Positions 10,801 to 21,746 are shown, counted from the stretch's first letter. The stretch is 32,140 nt of DNA from Welwitschia mirabilis (GCA_051453625.1 JBOZIK010000001.1:45676921-45709060), one strand, 5' to 3'. A program made the numbers and translations. The notes: generated from the sequence alone by a model not told the origin.

Positions 10801-11165
10801 TACAAAGTTTTAGAGACAGTTTTCTAAAGACAAACTTTCATAGACTGTGTTCTATATGTAGACTTTTATAAATAAAATGATAAGAATGGATTTTTATAGA
10901 CATAATATAGAAGATGAACTTTTGTAGATAAAATGATAAAGATTGAGTTTTGTAGATATAATGGTAAAGATAAACTTTTATAAATAAAATGCTAAAGACT
11001 AAGTTTTACACACCGAATGCTAAAGATGAATTTTTCCACATAGAATGTCTAAGATGAAGTTTTACAAATGAAATGCTAAAGATGAAATTTTGCAAATATA
11101 ATTCTAAAGATGAAGTTTTGCAAAAGGAATGCTAAATATAGAGTTTTGCAAACATATTTTGAAAG
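10801..11165. repeat. Minisatellite, 28-bp unit, about 13 copies
   Basis: Successive copies carry 'gttttacaaatgaaatgct' variants followed by 'aaagatgaa', at a steady 28-bp spacing from 10801 to 11165, which gives 13.0 units. The last copies are the most regular (GTTTTGCAAA, GAATGCTAAA); the first are more diverged. The unit is not a multiple of three, so this is not a coding repeat. There are no unique spacers, so it is not CRISPR-like. Confidence 0.85.
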
Positions 11166-12269
11166 CCTATTTATTTCATGGTTTAAATGTTATTCATGAT
11201 TTCAAGGATTTTTTCTCAATTTAATTTTGTACTTAATGAGTTTTATCACATCTACATCCTCATTCTTTTTATGTATATTATAATAAAACTAATGAGCCAT
11301 CTAATTAGGGATATCCTATGTGAGATCTATTAATTTTTTCCATCCAAGATGCTTAAAATAACTATGGATTTCTCTCTTTGTATTTCGTTAAAACTAAGAG
11401 TTGTTCCTATAGCTATATTGACTATTTTATACTTTACATACTTTTTTTATCATTTGAATTAATGAATGATATCTTTACTTTGCTCTTAGGTAACCTATTT
11501 TTATTTCTCTATCCAAAATACATTTCTAAATCTAGGGATAATTTTGGTGTAAGTTATTTAAGAAGAAAATGATAAAATATTGATATATGAATTAAGAACT
11601 TAAAATTCAAGGGATAAGAAGTCTCCCAAGTGAGTAGATGCTTTAATGTAAAAGAAGAAGATGTATTAAAATGGCCAAACTTGTAGGTTGAATGACTTAA
11701 TAAACTTGAATGATAGACATCTAACTTACGGGAATTCAAAAATGATATTTGGAAAGAAGGTTTGGAAAGAAGGGTTTATCTTTCTAAACATGCCTAACAC
11801 TAATTATTTACTTTTTCCTCCTTGTAGTTTTAGCAATATTTTATATTTCTCTAAAGTTAAAGTCATCTAGTACATGCTTTAGAAATTTACATAGCATGGG
11901 AGATGTCGATGTTAAATTGATCTTACAAAAATCAAATTTTTGACAAAAGACATCTATGAACTTACAAGATTGTTACACTTAAAATAAATGGAAAATGCTA
12001 AAAATGAATCATCATCTAATCATCATGAGACCTTTTAATAAAGAAGAGATGCAAAAACATGAATTATGCATCAGATGTCTATAATAACATAAGATATCTA
12101 TTACATGTAGAAATGTCTACTAAATAGAATATGACTACCTAAAACAAGCTTAAAAAATTACAAAATGGTAAAAATTCATGACAAAACTACTAATAATGCA
12201 TGAAAAATCTAGGGAAAAAAATTTCATAATGTCAAAACATTAGAGTTAATTGAAATACATGTATCTCTA
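11166..12269. other. No gene seen
   Basis: Short open frames at 11378-11572 and 11688-11870 are AT-rich and resemble nothing known. The part just left of 12270 should hold the 3' end and perhaps the 3' LTR of the minus-strand Copia element, but I could not place its boundary. Confidence 0.35.
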
Positions 12270-12720
12270 ACTTATCTAATGGGGTATGGCCCAATCCTTA
12301 ACTTTCTATAGAACTTGTTGAAGTTAACTTCATCTATAGGTTAGGTAAAAATGTTAGCCAATTTGTCTTTTATCTTAACATATTTCAAATTGATTTATCT
12401 ACTTTACACATGATCACAAAGAAAATGATGATGGATTTCTACGTTCTTTATGTGGGAGTGATAAATAGGATTCTTTAACATGATGATCATACTTTTGTTG
12501 TCATAGTACACTAGAATATGCCTCATGATAATAAAAGTATTTAAGAATTTATTTCATCCATAGAATTTATTCACAATATATTCATACAGTAATGTACTCA
12601 GTTTCTATGGAATTTTGCTTTTAACTGCTCCACACCATTAGGAATTGATTAAGAAAGCAATAATATCCACTTGTGCTTCTCATATCATCTTTGAAACTTG
12701 TGCATTACAATATTTAATAT
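12270..12720 (-). pseudogene. Ty1/Copia pol C-terminus (RNase H), decayed
   Basis: Minus strand, in order: DDMRSTSGY (about 12672-12690), then the KQNSIETEYIT segment, the VYYDNKSM motif with the retained RNase H Asp, NPIYHSHIKNVEIHHHFLCD, INLKYVKIKDKLANIFT, a stop where Lys is expected, PIDEVNFNKF and a short tail. This is the canonical end of plant Copia polyproteins: STSGY, TEAEY, YCDN, H-S-R-T-K-H-I, H-x-x-R-x-x-V, LADIFTK. It has several frameshifts and stops. The catalytic E of the TEAEY block appears as ETEYIT. No RT was recognised upstream, so only this end survives or the rest is too decayed. Confidence 0.8.
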
Positions 12721-14773
12721 GATCAATGAAGGAGCCCCTAGAATACTAAAGAATGTAATTTATTTTAAATAGTAAAAATCTCATTTAATAGCTTTTAGAT
12801 GTAATTCATTTGAATCATTCTAGTAGTGAGTAGATATTTAAGTACTTAACATTATGTTAGGTGTAGAGGAAGTAAAATAAAGTGAACTACTAATTATACC
12901 TCTACATATTTAAATACTCAGCATCAAGTTTATAAATACAATGAAAGCAATCTAAGAAAATAATTAACTAAAGAATAATAATTGCTTACCTAATATAAAG
13001 TTTATAAGAAGAAGTAATCTGATGAAGTCTTTAATCCTCGTTTATCCCTAATGTTGAAGATTCTTTTTTTCTTTTAGTAGTATTCCTCTTATATAGTCAA
13101 AAAGGAATACTTATTTAAATGGACTTAGTTGAGGATGCCCTTATGGTTTGATCATTTTATACCTTTTCATGAGAGGTTTTCAATTTAGATTATGGAAAGA
13201 ATAACATGTAAAAAATGAGAAAATCCTTATCTTATAATGGGTGTTTTATTTTTGCATTTTAAGTTGAAGTAGACATATTTATCTTTGTAGATTTCTTTAA
13301 CTCTATAAATGTATTTAATCCATAGCTATGCATGCTTTACAGATAATCAAATTATGATTCTATATGATTGCCACTCACATTTGGATTTCACAATTTATAA
13401 ACCAGAATCCTCATTATAGTAGAGATTAATGTTGTTCTTTTCAAAGGAATAAATTAAGGTAGAATACTTAACAAAGATAACACAAAGTTTTGTAAACTTG
13501 TAATGAATTAAAAAAGTTAAAAATTGAGGTTACGATGAGATTTAACTTGGATGGTAAAGTAGGAAAATAGGCCAACTCCAAGGGTTTATCTTAAATCATC
13601 CAATAGTAAACCTTCACTCTAACAATATTTTATAAATTCCTAAAACAAATATTAAATTATTTAGTCATTATGGCTTAGGTTATGATGACATAGTCTCATT
13701 TAATACATGAGTGTTAATGAATTTCTTAGCCACTTTGGTCCTTCATAGCCTTTTATAAGCATGAAAAATAAGAACTAACATGCTAAAGATCCATCAAATA
13801 GAATAACTATAGTTAAAATTAAATTTATGGAACTTACTCGATAGTGCAAGAACTCAATAATAACAACTTAAAATCAAAGATGAATAACTATTACTTCATG
13901 AAAATAGGAATTACATTACATTGTAGGAAGAAAGTAAGATTGATATAAACTTCTCAAATCTAGCCTTAAAGCTAGCCAACTCTTAAAGGGAAATCTTATA
14001 AAGATATCAAGAAGAATGCTCCATTCCAAATTTTTTACCACTAAGATCCATGAAAGATATTACAATGAGGTTCTCAACCTTTTTATAGGTAAGGGTAGGG
14101 TTGAGGTGGGTAGTTATAATTCTTTATTATGTAAGATTAGGTTATGTGATTAGATCTTTTATCTTGTAGTTCTTAGTGGAAGTTATCATTATGAATTCAA
14201 TAATTAATCTTTGAATCATGATGCATCTATCAACTAGTGCTATTACCATGTTTCTCTAATGGTACCATCACATGTCACTACCACATGTTATTGACACATG
14301 TCTCCTACACCACTAACTAAGATAATAACTAGAATTTGATTACCTTTTCATGATGATTTTGAAAAATACATTACAAGCAAGTTTCATCAAATGACTGACA
14401 TCACCATATAAGTAACCAGTGCTTTTAGTTTTTATACTTGTTAAGCTCTAGTTTATGGCACATGCTCCAAAATGTTGCTAAATTTCTAAAAATGTCATGG
14501 AGAAATGCATAAGATCAAGGATGACATAGAAAACAGCTAAAGATAAAAATTTTTGGATTAAATTATTTAAATTAATATTTTCACTATGACTTCAAATAAA
14601 TGTCAATTTTTACATGTTAACATTTATCAAAAGATCTCCTAGTGTAAATGTTTTCAATCTTTATAGACATCATTTTTCAATGATCTTCTATTCTACCAAG
14701 ACTTCTTCACATGAGAAGATGTTTAAAATCTAGATGAAGTAATTCTCCAAAGGTAGATTTTTTTATTTCAATG
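12721..14773. other. No gene seen
   Basis: AT-rich sequence with stops in all frames. Some of the right part may be more of the minus-strand Copia element, but no motif is visible. A short run with four CACATGT/CCATGT cores lies at about 14246-14312. Confidence 0.35.
14246..14312. repeat. Short imperfect repeat around CACATGT
   Basis: Three ACATGT cores, as 'catcacatgtcac', 'taccacatgttatt' and 'gacacatgtctcc', spaced 14-16 bp apart, preceded by a related 'taccatgttt'. CACATGT is an E-box-like core, but nothing else suggests a regulatory role. Confidence 0.4.
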
Positions 14774-14949
14774 GATGTCTTCTATTATGATTTGGTAATT
14801 CAACTAAGACATCTTTTGTCTTATAGATTTTGATGATATTGTAGTATCTTTATAAAATGTAGATGTTCTTTATCATGATTTATTAGTCTAACCAAGACTA
14901 CTTTCATCCTATAGACATCTAGTAATATGGTAGATGTCTTTGAAAAATT
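14774..14949. repeat. Two-copy tandem repeat, 88-bp unit
   Basis: 'gatgtcttctattatgattt' at 14774 recurs as 'gatgttctttatcatgattt' at 14862. Both are followed by 'aactaagac' or 'aaccaagac', then 'cttatagat' or 'cctatagac', then a 'gatgtcttt'-like end. A more distant third copy may start near 14665. The frame 14909-15106 on the minus strand partly overlaps and is judged fortuitous. Confidence 0.6.
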
Positions 14950-15106
14950 TGTAACTCTTCTCCAAAAAAAATACCAAAAATAGATGAAAGTTCATTAAGA
15001 TATCATATTTTAAATTAAACTTGAAACACTCAAAAAATGTCTTGTAAACATCTTTTATGCATTTAATGGAAACTTGGATTTCATGATTCTTATTCACAAA
15101 TGACAT

Positions 15107-15683
15107 AATTTAACAAGTTTAAACATTAAAACTAAGTAGTTCAACATTAACTTGCTTAAGATTCATATTATTGAAGAAGAACTTAAAAATATCTACTTCA
15201 TTATGTTTGATAATAAAACTCTAAACTTCAATGGCATACATATAAAATTTTGTAAAGAGTAATAGAATATTACTAGCAATGACTACTTTTAGGTAACTAA
15301 AGAAGTCATTTCTACACACATGCTAGGATGTAATTTAAATAAATAACTTATTATACCACTTTCCAAATTTGGTAATAAAAATATAATTAATAGTTATAAT
15401 TTAAAAAAATTATTAAATATTTCTTACAAAATTTTGATTTTTTTTTTTGTGCCAAGACTATAGAAGATTATTCCAGGTATTTTTAGTCTAGATGAAATAG
15501 GCTATATCAATTCTTAATACATTATTAATAATGTGATATTAGATTGAAAAGAATATCAATGGACATTAGATAATAAGTAGAATATATTCTTCATCAAAAT
15601 TGACTATATCAAGTAATTAGATTATATTTTTTAGAAAATTATTTTAAAAGTTATGGAAAAGATTGAATTTGTTTTTAGGTTTT

Positions 15684-15724
<41 letters not shown>

Positions 15725-15819
15725 GAATACCTTTTTGTTGGTGCTAATGCTAGTATATTAATTAATGTAAAAATTTTTAGTACTTCTATTATAGAAAGCT
15801 TAGTAGGGTAGGGTTTTCC
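15107..15819. other. No gene seen; contains a TA microsatellite
   Basis: AT-rich intergenic sequence without a plausible frame. It contains the microsatellite at 15685-15721. Confidence 0.4.
15685..15721. repeat. (TG)4(TA)n microsatellite
   Basis: GTGTGTGT followed by about 14-15 TA units with no interruption. A pure run this long suggests it is still length-variable, in contrast to the decayed surroundings. Confidence 0.9.
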
Positions 15820-17050
15820 AATTCACTCTTTTCTCTCACTTCTTCACCTTTTCTTTAAGAGTGTATGGTTATGTGGGATTTATTTATTTTAAAAAATAGG
15901 AATAATGATCATGATCTATTGTATCTATGCTAAATATATGATCACCATGATGTCTGACTACATCAAGATAAATTTTGTAAAAGGAACTTCTGGTAGTATT
16001 AATAGTTGTGGTAATTCTACTAGGGATCAATTGGTCATGCTTCATGAGTTCTTACTTCTCTGACTATGGTTACACTCCCCTCATAATAAAAAATAGTAAT
16101 AAAACTTTAAAGCTATAGGATTAGTAATGTTCTTGGTATTATTAAAGGCATTGTTTAATTCCTAGACTCTGATTATTTTTACATGATCATTTTATTTNNN
16201 NNNNNNNNNNNNNNNNNNNNNNNNNNNNNNNNNNNNNNNNNNNNNNNNNNNNNNNNNNNNNNNNNNNNNNNNNNNNNNNNNNNNNNNNNNNNNNNNNNNN
16301 NNNNNNNNNNNNNNNNNNNNNNNNNNNNNNNNNNNNNNNNNNNNNNNNNNNNNNNNNNNNNNNNNNNNNNNNNNNNNNNNNNNNNNNNNNNNNNNNNNNN
16401 NNNNNNNNNNNNNNNNNNNNNNNNNNNNNNNNNNNNNNNNNNNNNNNNNNNNNNNNNNNNNNNNNNNNNNNNNNNNNNNNNNNNNNNNNNNNNNNNNNNN
16501 NNNNNNNNNNNNNNNNNGACTCTTATTATTTTTACATGATCATTTCATTTTTTAGTATTAGGGTGTATTTTGGGATGTGAATAAGTGAGTTTATTTTTGA
16601 GTAGATTTTGATCTTATGATTCATTGTTTAGAGCATTTAATATTTGACATTATCATAATCACTGCCTTTTCAAGTAAAACTTTATAGAGTTGGTACAATT
16701 TGTCATGCATCTTTACTCAGGTAACTTTATAATATCTATTGAGGAATTTTCTAGATTAGGATTTAGGATAGGTATGCTATCTTTTTCATGTTCCTAATTG
16801 TCTATTTTCATTTTATTTTCTTTGGTTGTTTGATTTGTTATTTTAAAGTTATTTTTGTATCTTTTCATCACCATTTTAAGACCTTATCATTTAGTAGTTT
16901 CTTTTTTATTATTTTCATTTTTACTTGTGTTTTTTTATTAATATAAATTGAATTTGTTTTATTATTTTGATTAGATGATGTGTTTTACAATTTCCATAAT
17001 ATTCCTTTATAGTCTTTTTGGAGTTCTACATATTTTTCATAATCATTTTT
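15820..17050 (+). repeat. Dispersed repeat R1, copy 2 (split by a gap)
   Basis: Collinear with 2340-3180 through 'ggttatgtgg', 'ccatgatgtc', 'ggtcatgcttcatgag', 'ttacttctctgac', 'cctagactct', 'ataatcactgcc' and 'gttattttaaagtt'. A 320-N gap interrupts it at 16198, and 33 bp are repeated on both sides of that gap. By analogy with copy 1 it is part of the 3' internal region of an LTR element on the plus strand. Confidence 0.65.
16198..16517. other. Assembly gap (320 N), flanks duplicated
   Basis: The 33 bp before the gap (16165-16197) and the 33 bp after it (16518-16550) match at 31 of 33 positions. The homologous repeat copy 1 has this stretch once. Confidence 0.95.
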
Positions 17051-17189
17051 TAGTTTGGGCACATTTTTTATGTTTATTTTATCATGTTTTATCCTACTTA
17101 GTACATTTTTGTTATCTGTCTTCTGATTATTTAGATTTTTCCTCATTTTCAATCCTTATTCATCATGATTCTTCATCATTTTCTATCTT

Positions 17190-17424
17190 TTAAACTATTT
17201 GATAAATACTAATATCTTCATACTGATATTTAAGCCTAATGTTTTTTACTGATATCTTTATTTCTCTAAACTTTTTCAAAGTTCTATCATCCACCATGCT
17301 ATCTAGACAAACAAGTAGATAATAGCCTAAGATTTTTCTGATAGTCATCTTAGGATTATCATCTGGATGACTTGAGTGAATGAAAGTGTGATAAAACCAT
17401 GGATAAACCTCATTTTCCATCATT
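17190..17424 (-). other. Open minus-strand stretch of unknown origin
   Basis: 77 codons without a stop from the gap edge to 17190: MMENEVYPWFYHTF, SSHPDDNPKMTIRK, then ILGYYLLVCLDSMVDDRTL and a lysine-rich tail. I recognise no family. Part of the sequence (17343-17372) is one of the hairpin units, so the open frame may be accidental. The apparent 302-residue frame continues only through N and is not evidence of a gene. On the other side of the gap the minus strand has several stops. Confidence 0.25.
17343..17372 (-). repeat. Hairpin unit outside an LTR
   Basis: On the minus strand: arm GTCATCC, loop beginning AGATGATAATCC, arm AGATGAC. AGTCATC and GATGACT on the plus strand form a perfect 7-bp outer pairing. 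Loop and arms resemble those at 1949 and 20750. Confidence 0.5.
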
Positions 17425-18074
17425 NNNNNNNNNNNNNNNNNNNNNNNNNNNNNNNNNNNNNNNNNNNNNNNNNNNNNNNNNNNNNNNNNNNNNNNNNNNN
17501 NNNNNNNNNNNNNNNNNNNNNNNNNNNNNNNNNNNNNNNNNNNNNNNNNNNNNNNNNNNNNNNNNNNNNNNNNNNNNNNNNNNNNNNNNNNNNNNNNNNN
17601 NNNNNNNNNNNNNNNNNNNNNNNNNNNNNNNNNNNNNNNNNNNNNNNNNNNNNNNNNNNNNNNNNNNNNNNNNNNNNNNNNNNNNNNNNNNNNNNNNNNN
17701 NNNNNNNNNNNNNNNNNNNNNNNNNNNNNNNNNNNNNNNNNNNNNNNNNNNNNNNNNNNNNNNNNNNNNNNNNNNNNNNNNNNNNNNNNNNNNNNNNNNN
17801 NNNNNNNNNNNNNNNNNNNNNNNNNNNNNNNNNNNNNNNNNNNNNNNNNNNNNNNNNNNNNNNNNNNNNNNNNNNNNNNNNNNNNNNNNNNNNNNNNNNN
17901 NNNNNNNNNNNNNNNNNNNNNNNNNNNNNNNNNNNNNNNNNNNNNNNNNNNNNNNNNNNNNNNNNNNNNNNNNNNNNNNNNNNNNNNNNNNNNNNNNNNN
18001 NNNNNNNNNNNNNNNNNNNNNNNNNNNNNNNNNNNNNNNNNNNNNNNNNNNNNNNNNNNNNNNNNNNNNNNNNN
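17425..18074. other. Assembly gap (650 N)
   Basis: A run of 650 N. Several apparently long frames on both strands span it and are artefacts. Confidence 0.95.
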
Positions 18075-18779
18075 CATTCTTGTGTCATTTTCAAGCATTC
18101 CTTTGAGAGATAATCATCACCTTTGGAGCTATCAATGTCTTGGATCTTTTACTTGTGGCTTTAACATCTAAGACTATGAGATTTAATAAAATTTGTCAAA
18201 ATGAGGTATAGTTTCCTATCCCTTATTATTTATGATTTTTTCTCCTAGTTTTTAGCCTTTTAGAGCCTAGTTTTCACATATATCGTTTAGATTTTCATGC
18301 TCTTAATTTGGTACTTACAGATTTGATTTTCATTAAGTATTTTATAAGATATCTAAATTTGTGTATTCTATAAGGTAAAATTAGGTTTTTATTTTTAAAT
18401 ATTATTTTCTTGAAAACTGTAAGCCAAAATATATAGGCCCTCATAGCTAAATTGATTAATGCGATGAGCTCTACACTTTTACTAAATTAGTTTTTCAATT
18501 TGAGCACTTTCATTTTTAACCTTCTGTGGGGTCCATCCATTTTATATTTTTTCATTTTTCTTATGTTTCACAGTTTTTATTCATGTAATTAGGTAATAGG
18601 AGATGTATTAATTCTCTTGAGGAGAAGGCAAAACATATTTTCATAATTTTTACACCAAAAATATAATTTCTGGGATCGTTTAGAGCTTTCACGAGATACA
18701 TTTTAGTGATTTCTAATTTATCTCACATGATGTACTTTATGTCTTTGATTGGTTAGGCCACATATATGATGAGCTAGAT
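18075..18779. other. No gene seen
   Basis: Mixed AT-rich sequence with stops in all frames. It may be the 5' part of the decayed ORF that follows or noncoding internal sequence of the same element. Confidence 0.35.
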
Positions 18780-19960
18780 AGGTTAAGGCTAAGGTTGAGC
18801 TATCAAAGTAGGATGTGGGCTTACTAGTCCCACCTATGATTAAGCATGCGGAGCCCATGCATCCACCACCTTAAGAGGCTTGATCCATGTCTATATAGTC
18901 AGCTTTTATCCATGTAGGGAGATACTCTAGAGACTTTATGAGTAGGATTAATTTGGAGGTAGATCAAAGATTGATAGATTTATAACTTAGATGGATGGTA
19001 AATGCACATGAAGTTTATTACATCCCTAAGGCTAGAGAGATTTAGGACATGATGTACATTGAGTAGAGGTTTGATACTCATGATCACATAATTAACATGA
19101 TTACATCTACGATCCATAATCACAAGATATCTATTCTCCCAAGCCATATGGTTACTAAATTAGGTGGTATTATAAGCACACATATTCATTGAGCTACTGT
19201 ATAGAGGAGCTTCATGCTTATGACATAGCATTAGACATACTAGCTAATGTTACAGGAGACAAGTAAGGAGTTTTGATGACACATCTATTATCCACCTATC
19301 AGATTCTACATAGAGGATTGATCAATAAGATTAGCCCTTTCTTACATAACAGTCATGCTATGATAGCCCATATTCAAATGCTGGTAATGTTCAAATAGGA
19401 GGAGCAAATGAACTTATTAATGTTTATCTAGAGGAAACTCAAGATGATGATTGAGGCTCATTACATATAGATTCTAGGATATCCATGCCTTGTCTTAGCT
19501 ATTTTCAGATGCTTTAGTATACTTAAGTCTATAGGTGATCAGTAGGTTACATATCTTTAGACATCAGCTTATTACCTATAAGACATGGGTAGGGACCTTA
19601 GGTATAGAGACCTGTGATTGTTGTGATCCTTGAGAAAATACAAGATCTCCTTGTACACACAACATAGGGCCTTAGAGAGGCTATGAACTAAGGCTTTACT
19701 AAGCTACATTAGAGGATATTCATGATTAAAAGGAGAGTCTAATGCACCAAGGAGTAGCTCACTGATATGCATGATTACATATTGTGCATTAAGCACGATG
19801 TTACAGTAGACATCCTAGAGGCAATCCAAGCATAGGGAGATGCGATCACACATTCCGTCATGAAATTCCTTCACCATCATTTTCCTATATATTATAAGCA
19901 TCCTCCATATTCTCCACCTACACTAAGATTGTAGCACATTAGGAATTCATTCTGGCATGA
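18780..19960 (+). pseudogene. Decayed extra ORF (env-like position) of a Gypsy element
   Basis: This stretch is visibly less AT-rich than its surroundings. Reading TAG, TAA and TGA as former CAG, CAA and CGA or TGG gives long frames. 18834-19215 includes SRINLEVDQRLIDL, AHEVYYIPKARE and MVTKLGGIIST. After a frameshift, 19206-19660 includes HAYDIALDILANVTGDK and MTHLLSTYQILHRGL. After another, 19665-20048 includes LTDMHDYILCIKHDVTVDIL, a helix with EAIQA and GDAITHS, and a His/Pro-rich end HHHFPIYYKHPPYSPPT. It sits between a 3' internal repeat and a polypurine-tract-like site with LTR-C, on the same strand, which is where Athila-type elements carry an env-like or extra ORF. I see no homologous motif that proves this. 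Confidence 0.4.
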
Positions 19961-20501
19961 TGAGGGGAGTGACTTATTATGTTGTATTATGTACCTTCCC
20001 TTGGTGGATTGTATAAAAACTTATGACTTTATACATATCATTTTTTGAGTATTAACATGGTGTACACTCTTATTTTTAAGATATTATGCACATTAGTTAT
20101 ATATTTTTGACATTTCATCATGATGACTTTTTATGTTATACATAATTATTTTTATGGTACATTCTACATTTGATTGGAGGGGTATTTATTTTATTGAGTT
20201 TAGTATTTATCTCTTTGAAAACTTTTTCATAGGCTTCTACTTTTCAAGAATTCTTTTTCAGCCTATTGCCCACTTCATAATTTAGAAAATTGATAAGACG
20301 ATAGTATGACTACTTACTTTGCATAGGTGAAACATTCAATTATCTATTTTTGACATTTAATTCCTATATTCTAATATTTTTGAGATTATTTCTAAGTTTA
20401 TTTTATAGTTCCATAGTTGATTTATCTTTAGTCAATTTGGCTTATAATCATGATTGTTTGACTAACATTATTGGGGACTAATAAGACTAATTAAGAGGCT
20501 A
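19961..20501 (+). other. 3' noncoding internal end and PPT-like site before LTR-C
   Basis: No coding frame. The last 60 bp, with 'ttggcttataatcatg', 'ggggactaataagac' and 'aattaagaggcta', align with the segments before LTR-B and LTR-E that carry 'ttggcttgtaagtatgg', 'gggactgacaaaagc' and the polypurine tract. This places LTR-C as the 3' LTR of the element to its left. Confidence 0.5.
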
Positions 20502-20746
20502 TGTTGCGATGTCAAATTGTATGTATTTGATAAGGTATTTTAAGTAGTTTTGATGGAAATTAGACAAGTTTATACTAAGTTTTGATGATGATGGAAAGCT
20601 AAGGCAAATATCATAAAAATGTGCAAGGTTCCTTATATTTGAAATCATTTAAGGAAAATTACAATACTTCTTATTTGAAGCAAAAATTCTATAGTTAAAG
20701 AGGATAATTTGACACAAGAAATAAGTTTATAAAGCCCATCATTCAC

Positions 20747-20778
20747 TTTATCATCTAGATGATAATACAGATGATAAA
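20747..20778 (+). repeat. Hairpin unit 1 in LTR-C U3, extended stem
   Basis: A perfect 10-bp inverted repeat TTTATCATCT and AGATGATAAA around a 12-base loop AGATGATAATAC. The loop itself repeats AGATGATAA, so the left arm could pair with either copy. The central 26-bp unit is 20750-20775, offset 248 from the LTR start. Confidence 0.7.
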
Positions 20779-20859
20779 AGAAGTTGTACTAAATAAGAGA
20801 CTTATTAGACCAAATTTGCAACTGATGTGGATCTTGTATGATATGGTATAATCTCTTAT

Positions 20860-20885
20860 AACATCTGAATGACTAGCAAGATGAT
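20860..20885 (+). repeat. Hairpin unit 2 in LTR-C U3
   Basis: Arm AACATCT, loop GAATGACTAGCA, arm AGATGAT. One mismatch in the stem. It starts 110 bp after the start of unit 1; loop bases ATGA-TAG-A agree with the units at 27444 and 28954. Confidence 0.55.
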
Positions 20886-21039
20886 GCCTAAAAATAACTA
20901 TTTATTAAACTTTCACCATGTGTCATGTGCCTTATTGTGTAGCCTTTAGGATTTTACCACATCTATTAAGGTTTTCTATTTTTAGAGTTTTGTTTATATT
21001 AAATACCTCATTTATCCTTGACTTTATATTCATTTTCTT

Positions 21040-21047
21040 TATAAAAG
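21040..21047 (+). promoter_or_regulatory. TATA-like box of LTR-C
   Basis: TATAAAAG, in the place where the other LTRs have TATAAATA, followed by 'gatcgaaggatagg' which matches 'gatctaagggtagg' in LTR-D. Confidence 0.4.
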
Positions 21048-21746
21048 AAATTATTATGATAGGAGATCGAAGGATAGGAAATTCATTTCTTGTTATTGTA
21101 AAGAGATGGTCTTCCTTAGTATTGGGATTTATATCCTTCATTTAGGTGCTACTACTTTGTAACATAGATGTTGGTTTGAATTAATTAAAACTTTATTTCT
21201 CTTTTTATATCTTTTATTATGTGCATCTTCCTTATGGTTTATGTTGCTTATGATTCCATGATAGCTTCATATATGATATAGATCATGAGAGCAACCTTTG
21301 TTAAGGTTGACACTGATAGCTAAGTTACATTTCATTTTATTTCTCAGATTAACTTTACATATTTTCATATTCTGTTCGACATACTAAATAGTTAGGTTGG
21401 TTTTGATTAGTAACAATTTCCTTGATTGATGTATGTTATACAGGGCTAATCTCTATAAAGGATTGATTTAGTAATTAAATAGATATTCCATTTATATTAG
21501 TCTTACATCTCATTTTCATAGTGTATTTACTTCCATTGTTTACTTCCATTGCATTTTGTTCTACTTAGAAAATACATAAATATTTCATTTGAAATTAATT
21601 CTCTTTCTTTTCACTTGTGCCTTTGATAGATTATGAAATTTAGATCACTATCATTTATATTAGTGTATTGTATTTTGCAATATATTTTTCTAATTGATAG
21701 GATTTAATAAGAACATGAAAGATTGTACAAATACACACCATAACAC

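Larger units (their letters stand above)
20502..21745 (+). mobile_element. LTR-C, complete retrotransposon LTR
   Basis: About 1244 bp, starting TGTTGCGATGTCAAATTG and ending 'cacaccataaca'. The start matches LTR-D through 'aaattgtatgtatttgat'. It shares with the other LTRs the 'ctgatgtgga' U3 block, a TATA box, 'agatggtcttcctta' and 'cttcattta' after the start region, 'ttggtt' in the middle and 'acaaatacacacc' at the end. Two U3 hairpin units sit at offsets 248 and 358. PPT-like sequence precedes it and a primer-site-like sequence follows it, so it appears to be shared by, or recombined between, two internal regions. Confidence 0.8.

Noticed and set aside
10801-11165. CRISPR array
   Set aside because: 28-bp period without unique spacers, in a plant-like context; a minisatellite.
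11378-11870. Three short frames of 60-64 residues on both strands
   Set aside because: AT-rich, overlapping on opposite strands, no recognisable domain; expected by chance.
11890-11925. 'catgggagatgtcgatg' as a Copia polypurine tract and LTR start
   Set aside because: Wrong strand for the Copia fragment at 12270-12720, and no matching LTR was found.
14909-15106. 65-residue minus-strand frame
   Set aside because: Partly overlaps the 88-bp tandem repeat; Phe/Lys-rich with no known similarity.
16183-16539. 118-residue frame
   Set aside because: Nearly all of it is the 320-N gap.
16975-17193. 72-residue plus-strand frame
   Set aside because: T-rich low-complexity translation in a noncoding repeat end.
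17190-18113. Frames of 224-302 residues on both strands
   Set aside because: They run almost entirely through the 650-N gap; only about 77 codons on the minus strand are real sequence.
20918-21145. Overlapping 75- and 69-residue frames on both strands
   Set aside because: They lie inside LTR-C; homologous places in the other LTRs are not open.
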